This document shows, in pieces, positions 57,801 through 64,000 of a DNA stretch of 64,000 bases. The position numbers were made by a program, and so were the translations under genes. The DNA is taken from positions 17,938,501 to 18,002,500 of the forward strand of contig NC_088113.1 of the NCBI RefSeq assembly GCF_036370855.1, read 5' to 3'. The notes below the pieces were generated by a model. The model made no database searches and had not been told where the DNA came from. It saw only the letters and a list, made by a program, of their open reading frames with translations. Position 1 is the stretch's first letter, and each line of letters begins with the position of its first letter. Source of the DNA: Dromaius novaehollandiae. Its lineage: Eukaryota > Chordata > Aves > Casuariiformes > Dromaiidae.

Positions 57801-60800
57801 ATCAGGCAAATGGGCCGGGAAAAGCAGGCAGAAAGCAGCGTTAAAGCCTTCCACGTACAGTGATGGTGGCCATAGTGCTGTTGAAACCGTGGAGGCGAGC
57901 CCAGGCGATGGAGCTGGCGTTCAGGTTAACCAGCTGGCCCTGAATGGAGGGGAAGGACGTCTCGATGCTCTGCAGATCTTCGAGCAGGAGCAGGACACAG
58001 CTGTCGCACACTGCCGCGGGAAAGGAGCGGTGAGCAGAGAGCCCTTTCCCTGGCTTCCCTCACCACCTTGCCCGCGGCTGCAGGAGGGACACGGGCTCCT
58101 TTCCCGGCCAGGCCACCCCAACCCTACTGCACCACCACGCTGGGGCAGAAGGAAGGGAGAAGCGAGGAGAGGTCACAGCACGATACAGACCTTCGCACCT
58201 CGTGCCGTCCGGGCCGTTGGCCACGAGGACCTGGTGCTTCTGCAGGCAGACGTCGCACTGCTTCCCTGCCAGGCCGTTGGGGCAGGTGCACTCGCCCGTG
58301 CGCGGGTCGCAGGAGCCGCCTTTGCACTCGCACTCTGCCGCGAGAGAGGGGAGGCTGGAGCGGCCGCGCCGGGGAACGCGGCGGAGCAAACCTCCATCCC
58401 GGGAGCAGGCACTAAGGGCTGGGGTTTGTGGGTTTGGGGTGGGAGAAGGATCAGCCCAAGCTTTTCTTTCAACCCTCAGGGCTAGTAAGAGGAAAACAGC
58501 AGTGGCATCGTTCTGTGCTGTCGCCATGCTGCAGGGAGGGGAAGGGGGGGTTATTCCAGCTGTGCAGCTGCATCTGTGCTTATCTACGTGGTTTCAACCC
58601 AACAAGACACACAGGATCTGAGATACCAGCAACCGGTTTTGCTCTTCAGCAACCCAGCGAGTGCCACCCAGGCCTCGCCCAGCCCCTCCACGCCCGAGAG
58701 CCGGGAAGCAGCACTCACTGGTGCAGCCGCTGGGGCCGAAGCCCCAGTAGCCGGGGGCACACTGCTGGCAGCGCGCGCCGCTCACGCCGGGCAGGCAGCT
58801 GCACTGGCCCGTCTGCGCCTGGCAGCGGGGTCCCACGGAGCCCACGTCGCAGTCGCACCGCCGGCAGCCCGAGCAGCCCTCGAAGCCGTAGTAGCCCTCC
58901 TGGGGAAAAGGGGGGCGGTTGGCTTCCCGCTCAGCCGGAGGGCACGCGGACCCCGACCTTGCTTCCCGGAAGCGTTTTCAGCACCGCAAAACACAGCAAA
59001 GACCGGGAGATGGGAGGAGGGCCCATCACGTGTGGGCAGTTAAAGGCAATGCGGCGTCTGCCGCCCCGCGCCCACCCACGCTCCGAGCGGGCCGCGGGGC
59101 TCCCCTCACCTCGCAGCGGTCGCAGTGCTGGCCCGTCACTCCAGGCTTGCAGAAGCACTGGCCGCTTCGCGGATGGCACGAGTCGGTCCCGCAAGGCGAA
59201 CAGTTGCACTCTGCCAGGGAAAAGCACACGGAGTTACACGGAGAACGGAAGAGACCAGCCACCGACCTCCCTGCTCCCGGTGGGGAATCCTGTTTTCCCC
59301 TTGGCTGTCACGGGCAGAGCAAACACAGAACCTCTCCTCTTGGATTTGCTCCTTCCAACGACTTATTGCCATGATAATTGTCTGGGACAGACCCCTTTTC
59401 TTGAGCTATAATTTGGCTGCTGTTCCTCAAAGGGGAGACAAGCAGCGTTGGGAATAGACCGTGCAAACCCATGCTCCAACAGGAACGACGTCCAGGTGAG
59501 CTGCGGCCTTATTGCAGGGGAGCTGCTTGGGTTGAGCCTGGGTGCGGCTTAGTGCCTCGCAAATGGGGGTGGATAGGAGCTTATGGAGTTGTGATGCCGG
59601 AGGGGAAGTTTTTGGAGTAGCTCTTTTCTTATTACAGCTTTTGGAGGCTGCCTGCCCTGGCATGCATGCAGCGCAGTGCGTGATTCATCCGTGCAACGCA
59701 CAGGGGCTGCACAGGGTCCCGGTCCATCTGTCCATCTTCCCTTCTGGTGCCCCGGTGCCCCCCACTCACGTGTGCAGTTCTTGGCTGCCACGGCATCGCC
59801 GTAGTAGCCGGGGGCACACTCCTCGCACCGCGCGCCGGCCGTGTGCTGCACGCAGCCCGTGCAGGCGCCCGTCAGGGAGTCGCAGCTGCTGAACAGCATG
59901 TTGGGATCCGTGTTCCCGCTGCAGTCGCAGGGCTGGCACGAGCTGCCGATCACCAAGGGATTGCCGTAGTAGCCCGGGGCACACCTGCAGAAAGACGGCA
60001 CGTTAAGCCACAGCTGGAGCATAGGGGGGGCCCCGCAAGCCCTGCGCAGTCATAGCCGTGCAGGCATCCAGCGCCTCTCATTGCTGCAGCCCCCAGGGAT
60101 CCCAAAGCACGTCGTGTTTTACCTCGCGATACCCCAGAGAGGTGCCTTTATTGCAGCCTGCAAGTCAAGGCAAAGCGTGGCGAAGGGATACAGCCACGCT
60201 AACATGCTATATCAGCAGCGGAGACTGTAGTAGGGTATTTGCAGGCTGAAATTTGCAGGTCACAGCCAACCATTTCCCCTGCAGTTTCTACTAGGACAAA
60301 TTCCCTTCTGCCACAGCGGTGGCTACACAGCCTAGCGTGGCCCCAGCCCCGGCAACCCCGGGTGCCGTCGCTCTCACCGCTCGCAGTTGGGTCCAGCGTA
60401 GCCGGGCTTGCAGAGACACTGCGTGCTGGAGCCCTTGTGGACGCAGCCGACGGCAAAACTGCAACGACACGGGTGAACGCGAAGGAACGGTCACCTCACT
60501 CACGTAGCGCCAGGGCAGCCGATCGTCCGGTAAGGACTGCCGGGGCTCAGCTCACAGACGAGGCCACGACCGGGACATCCGCCAGGGCCAAGGCAGTGCC
60601 CAGGCGCGGGACATCCCGCTTCCCAGCAGTTAAACAGCGGGCCCAGACAGGGAACCCCATCCGTGGGCGCTTACTTGTTGGAGGCAACCGAAAGAGGACA
60701 CGGGCATCCCACACACTGCAAGAGTCCTTCAGCCGAGTGGCTGCCCACGTAGCCATCCTTGCACTGCTCGCAGTGGTCCCCCTCCGTGTTGTGCTGGCAG

Positions 60801-63800
60801 TTCTGCAAGGACAAGGCAGGCCACGCGCTCAGCACAGATGGTGTTGGGACACGCAATTCCCCATCAGATAACCGGACGCTTTGATCCTTCTTCTTTCCCA
60901 GACCTGTCTTTCACCCTAAGCTGACCCAGAGCCAGGCCATCCCTGAAATGGCACATGCAGCTAATGCACCTATTCAGGCATGGTCTACATGCGAAGAACC
61001 TTTTGACCATGTGCTACAGCCCTTCCAGCTCCAAAGTCTCAGCATTTCACTGCTATTTACTTACCAGGCATATCCCGGACCCTGGCAGGCACTGATCTGA
61101 GTGGCCGTTGCAATGACATGGGATGCATTTTCCCAGAAAGAGCCCCTTGGTGTCCCTGTAGTAACCTGGAGCACATTCCTAAGGACGGAGAAAGAGAGAG
61201 AGATGTGCAAAAAAGACAGAGATATGAAAAACAGCCCGACACATTCAGGCAAAGCAAAGAGGCTGATTTAGTTCCCACTGCAGAATTCCCACAGGGTTGT
61301 GCTGCTGGAGAAGAGATTAAAAGCAACAACAGTTAAAGATTTCTCAGTGCAGCTCTTTCCTGCTCCTCCTCAGTAGAGATAATTGGCCAGGCAGAAGGAC
61401 CTGCTCCCAGGCACTGCATGCCCTTAATTTTGGCCTGTAACACCTGCACAATTTCCCCATCCTTCCTCTTCCAGGAGCCCTAACGCACAGCTCCCAGGTG
61501 AGTAGCGTTGTGGTGGGAGGGAGCCTGGGAAAGGGCTGCTGCATGGGCAGCTTGGGAGCAGTTTTTTCTTCCTCGGGGGCAATCTGAGCTGTAATTAAAA
61601 CCAGAGCCCTGAGGGGCTGGCTTGGAGCTGGTGCTCTGGCACCAATGCCGCGCATACAGCGAAGCACATCCAAACCCCGTGGCTGCACACGAGGGATGGC
61701 TGGGGCCCCGAGCGCATGGTGTTCGCTCCCGCTCTGCCCAGAGCGGCCGTGTCCCCTTTTGCCCCTACCTGGCAGGAGTCTCCCTGGTAGTTGGCTGGAC
61801 AAAAGCACAGCTCCACGTTGCTGGCACGGGCGCCTGCGGCCGTATCCGTCACCATCTCCAGGACCACGCGGCGCAGGGACACCGAGGAGGAGAGCTGCGA
61901 GAAGAGCGCCCGGATCTGCAGCTGCTCCAGGTTTGCCAGCACCATCATGAGCTCCTCCCTGGACACCGGGTTGTGCGTCTCCGTGTGCCTGAAGCTTTCC
62001 TAGTGGGAGAAGACTCGACATTACCGGCAGGAAGCACAAGCCCTTATTTTGTGTCGGGCAGCTGCAAAACAGCCCCATTCTGCTGCACAGGCGCAAGGAA
62101 AGCCAGCCTGCCTGCTTTAGGAGCAGGGTGTTTCCACACCTTAGCACTGTCTTAATGTCTCACTGTCACACAGATGCAGCAATGAGGCCACAGGCCCCTG
62201 AAACCTAGGGCAGCTGAGCTGGGTCTAACAATTCACACCCAGCACAACCAAAAACCCTGAATCTAACACAGGCTGCCAGGTCTGAAGCTACACCACGGTG
62301 ATCTGTACTCCAGAATGACTGGCACTGGCCTTGAAAGCAGATGGACATCCAAGAGGCCAATACGTGCTGCTGCAATTCATATCGGCCTCAAAGGTAATGA
62401 TGCAGAGAACACACATTTTTTGATATTTCAAGTGAAAAACTCAGACCTTGGAATCTACAAGAAATTTGTTTTATGCATGTTTGAGAGCTCAGACAAAAAG
62501 AAAGTGCCATGAATGGGCAGCAACAGGCAGCACTTAAAACTACCAAGTTCAAAGCAATCGTCCCTTCTGTCTACATCCTAGCCCTATCCTTCCATTAGCA
62601 TCTGAGCGCTTAACTCGGTACCCGCTTGCGTGTGCACACTCACCTCCACCAGCTGCAGCTGGCCTTGGTGCACCTCCCCCGGCGAGGGGTAGGTGCCTTC
62701 CAGAAACATGATGCTCATCTGATTTCCCTGGAAGTAAGGAAGTTGTCAGTCACCATCTCGTCCTGCTCACGCGTTAGCAGGAGGCACGAGGGCGTTTCTT
62801 GGGCTCTACCTTCAGGATCACGTCCGGGCGGGACTCCATGGGAATGAACACGTCCCCCCTCCGCGGGTCTGAGTGAAGCTCGTAACGCAGGTGCCCACCG
62901 TAGGATGAAACCTGGGCGAGGGCCAAATTGCACAACAGAGTTACATTGCTGCGAGCCAGGATGGAGATACGCTGTGGTGAGCCGTGCCACAGCTGTCTGT
63001 GCTGCACCGGAGCACTGAGCAACACCTGCACGGTGCTGGGCATGCCACCGGCACCTGTGTCACCAGCACGTGTGTGACCACTGGTCTGGCTGCCCGGGGC
63101 CAAGCGCGTGCCCTTACCCGGTCCCCGAGGTAGGAGCTGGGCGCGACCCAGTAGAGCTCCTGATACGCCTCAGGGAGGGTCTTGAGGTCGGCACGAAGGA
63201 GCTGCTCCCGCAGGCTCAGGGTGGTGGGCACTTCGTGGCGGTCACTGCTCAGCAGCAGCCACCCGCTCATGTCGACAAACTAGGGGAGGAACAGGAACTG
63301 CAGATGTTTCCAGAGCTCCCTGGGGAGCTGCAGAATATATTTGGATGCTGACACTACAGAAGAGTACTTCTTCCCGCAGCGGAAAAGATGCCTACAGGGT
63401 CATAACCTCACTCATCGAAGTCACTGGGCAGCCGGGCACCGCCCCAGCCTCCCGCCCTGCTGGAGTTCCCACCGCACAGTACCAAAGCTCAAATGCAGTG
63501 ACTTCCCACCCTGCCACGAGACCGGGAAAAGGGGCTGAACGTGGGAGAAGGGCACAGTAGGATGAAGATAACCCTCCTCGCATCGAATCTCCCGCAGGGG
63601 CAGGATTAGTGCAGGACGGGAGACCTGAGGGCACTGGGAGCCAGGAGGGTGGGAACACATCCCAACAGCCTGCTCTAGCAGCCCCCCGGCCCCCGGCTCC
63701 ACTCACCTCGGCTCGGTACTTCTCAGCACTGCGGCAGCGATCGGTCGCTCCGAAGCAGAAACACTTGGTGCAACCCTTGGGGTTGCTGGCATCCAAAGAA

Positions 63801-63847
63801 AACGTCCCCAAGCGGCACTGGTCACACCTGGGGCCCTCCACGTTTTC
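43743..63847 (-). CDS. LAMA5: Laminin subunit alpha-5, C-terminal 2,102 residues in 44 exons (5' part outside the window)
   Basis: Laminin alpha-5 is the long arm chain of laminin-511 and -521 in basement membranes. Exons in transcript order: 63847-63707, 63279-63118, 62911-62810, 62727-62644, 61999-61769, 61178-61065, 60802-60675, 60458-60378, 59984-59770, 59210-59110, 58899-58719, 58334-58191, 58010-57859, 57782-57672, 57336-57225, 56692-56522, 55768-55572, 55472-55356, 55141-54987, 54476-54335, 54008-53906, 53702-53589, 53082-52903, 52501-52359, 52108-51923, 51651-51515, 50916-50763, 50622-50489, 50355-50193, 49708-49577, 49134-48983, 48562-48430, 48123-47983, 47879-47749, 47666-47499, 47415-47283, 47008-46851, 46712-46526, 46159-46007, 45921-45762, 45632-45502, 45237-45147, 44567-44439, 43897-43743. 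All phases agree (6,309 nt, no internal stop). All introns are GT-AG except one GC-AG. The order L4, LE repeats, coiled coil, LG1-LG5 and close alignment to recalled human LAMA5 identify it. The human gene has 80 exons, so these probably match exons 37-80. Confidence 0.98.
45820..47008 (-). other. LAMA5: LAMA5: LG3-LG4 linker end and LG4 domain
   Basis: Exon 46851-47008 opens with a basic linker and then [10 protein letters not shown], the start of LG4. Exons 46526-46712, 46007-46159 and part of 45762-45921 continue through [42 protein letters not shown] and [16 protein letters not shown] to VTPCYEG. LG4-LG5 is the pair known for dystroglycan and heparin binding in alpha chains. Confidence 0.9.
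47330..48123 (-). other. LAMA5: LAMA5: LG3 domain
   Basis: Exons 47983-48123, 47749-47879, 47499-47666 and most of 47283-47415 encode LG3, from [16 protein letters not shown] through [20 protein letters not shown] and [12 protein letters not shown] to [12 protein letters not shown] loop in exon 47499-47666 carries [10 protein letters not shown], which the recalled human sequence lacks. Confidence 0.92.
48430..50355 (-). other. LAMA5: LAMA5: LG2 domain
   Basis: Exons 50193-50355, 49577-49708, 48983-49134 and 48430-48562 encode [15 protein letters not shown] through [40 protein letters not shown] and [14 protein letters not shown] to [17 protein letters not shown] and GCTSDLL. The intron 49709-50192 inside this domain needs a GC donor. 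Confidence 0.92.
50489..52108 (-). other. LAMA5: LAMA5: LG1 domain
   Basis: Exons 51923-52108, 51515-51651, 50763-50916 and 50489-50622 encode LG1, from [18 protein letters not shown] through [12 protein letters not shown] to [18 protein letters not shown] and a closing PCAR. LG1-LG3 form the integrin-binding head. The exon 51515-51651 encodes [12 protein letters not shown] and about 33 further residues and has no long open frame around it. Confidence 0.92.
52359..58010 (-). other. LAMA5: LAMA5: coiled-coil domains II and I
   Basis: Twelve exons from 58010 down to 52359 encode about 566 residues of heptad-rich helix that assembles with laminin beta and gamma chains. It opens with CDSC, the cysteine pair expected for inter-chain disulfides at the head of the long arm. 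It is rich in Glu, Lys, Leu and Ala, as in [13 protein letters not shown] and [10 protein letters not shown]. It ends at [13 protein letters not shown] just before LG1. Confidence 0.92.
55870..56140 (-). mobile_element. Ancient CR1-like LINE 3' end, decayed
   Basis: Read on the minus strand, this intronic stretch contains in order AGAAATAAG, TTTAAACAGTAATGA, TTTGGAGTCTTTCAGTCATG, GGGTGTCTTTCTGAAAGAGA and GGATGGTCTCTTCTGGCCT. This order and wording match the 3' region of old CR1-class elements common in turtles, crocodiles and birds, which end in GATGATC..ATGGTCCCTTCTGGCCT. The match is from memory. Edges are approximate. Confidence 0.72.
58191..61840 (-). other. LAMA5: LAMA5: tandem laminin-EGF (LE) modules after L4
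   Basis: Exons 61769-61999 (end), 61065-61178, 60675-60802, 60378-60458, 59770-59984, 59110-59210, 58719-58899 and 58191-58334 encode repeated eight-cysteine LE modules. Recurrent patterns include [46 protein letters not shown] and [13 protein letters not shown]. These form the rod of the short arm next to the coiled coil. Module edges often do not coincide with exon edges. Confidence 0.93.
61780..63847 (-). other. LAMA5: LAMA5: end of an LE module and the laminin IV (L4) domain
   Basis: The exon 63707-63847 supplies the second half of a laminin-EGF module ([14 protein letters not shown]) and the cysteine-rich stretch [13 protein letters not shown]. Exons 63118-63279, 62810-62911, 62644-62727 and most of 61769-61999 then encode the globular laminin IV type A domain, from FVDMSGWLL through [13 protein letters not shown] and [11 protein letters not shown] to the return to LE sequence at [16 protein letters not shown]4 domains lie inside the short arm. 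No residue loss was noted. Confidence 0.93.
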
Positions 63848-64000
63848 CTGCAAGACAAAGGCAAAGCTTGACACGTCAACAGCTCCTCGCTAGGCTTTAG
63901 CGGAGGATGGCCACAGCTGTTTGGGCTACCGAAGCATGACAAGCTGTACTGCTGGAGCAGGAGGGTGCAGCTAAGCGGGAGCACCCCACGCGAAGGCACC
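63848..64000 (-). other. LAMA5 intron running off the window
   Basis: The acceptor TTGCAG before 63847 opens an intron that continues to the right edge. No coding exon could be placed in these 153 bases. Confidence 0.8.

Larger units (their letters stand above)
53083..63706 (-). other. LAMA5 introns over 300 bases in the coiled-coil, LE and L4 regions
   Basis: Introns 53083-53588, 54477-54986, 55769-56521, 56693-57224, 57337-57671, 58335-58718, 59211-59769, 59985-60377, 61179-61768, 62000-62643 and 63280-63706. Apart from the CR1-like relic in 55769-56521 nothing was recognised. Confidence 0.8.

Noticed and set aside
45260-59411. Long + strand open frames opposite LAMA5, for example near 45260-45823, 46824-47657, 54692-55648, 57562-58485 and 58428-59411
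   Set aside because: They run across LAMA5 exons and introns, have low-complexity Arg/Pro/Gly/Ser-rich translations and match no family. They are expected shadows in GC-rich sequence, where stop codons are rare.

Overview
This is vertebrate nuclear DNA, most likely avian and at least sauropsid. Protein-coding genes are split by GT-AG introns. A CpG-island promoter sits between two genes. Two LINE relics of the CR1 class typical of birds and reptiles are present, and the introns are compact. Gene order matches the human 20q13.33 block OSBPL2 - ADRM1 - LAMA5.

Region 1 (about 1-33965, AT-rich, + strand) is OSBPL2, encoding the short oxysterol-binding-related protein ORP2. The window opens inside intron 1, and the first exon and promoter lie to the left. 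Thirteen coding exons join in frame to a 481-residue protein, followed by a 3' UTR of up to 4.2 kb.

Region 2 (about 33966-41700, + strand) is ADRM1, the proteasomal ubiquitin receptor RPN13. A TATA-less CpG-island promoter begins about 40 bases after the last OSBPL2 poly(A) signal. Nine coding exons give a complete 405-residue protein.

Region 3 (about 41700-42470) is a short gap between the tails of two convergent genes. It holds a decayed CR1 reverse-transcriptase fragment.

Region 4 (about 42470-64000, GC-rich, - strand) is the 3' part of LAMA5, laminin alpha-5. I resolved 44 coding exons that join in frame to the C-terminal 2,102 residues. From N to C they encode part of an LE module, one laminin IV (L4) domain, a run of laminin-EGF modules, the coiled-coil domain II/I, and LG1 to LG5. 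The upstream exons lie beyond the right edge.

The three genes share no pathway. ORP2 moves sterol and phosphoinositide between membranes, RPN13 captures ubiquitin conjugates at the 26S proteasome, and laminin alpha-5 is a basement-membrane chain. I found no new multi-gene system. The points most worth a second look are the very tight OSBPL2/ADRM1 junction with GGGGC repeats, an antioxidant-response-like site in the ADRM1 promoter, a required GC-AG intron and a species-specific polybasic loop in LAMA5, and upstream ATGs at the OSBPL2 start.
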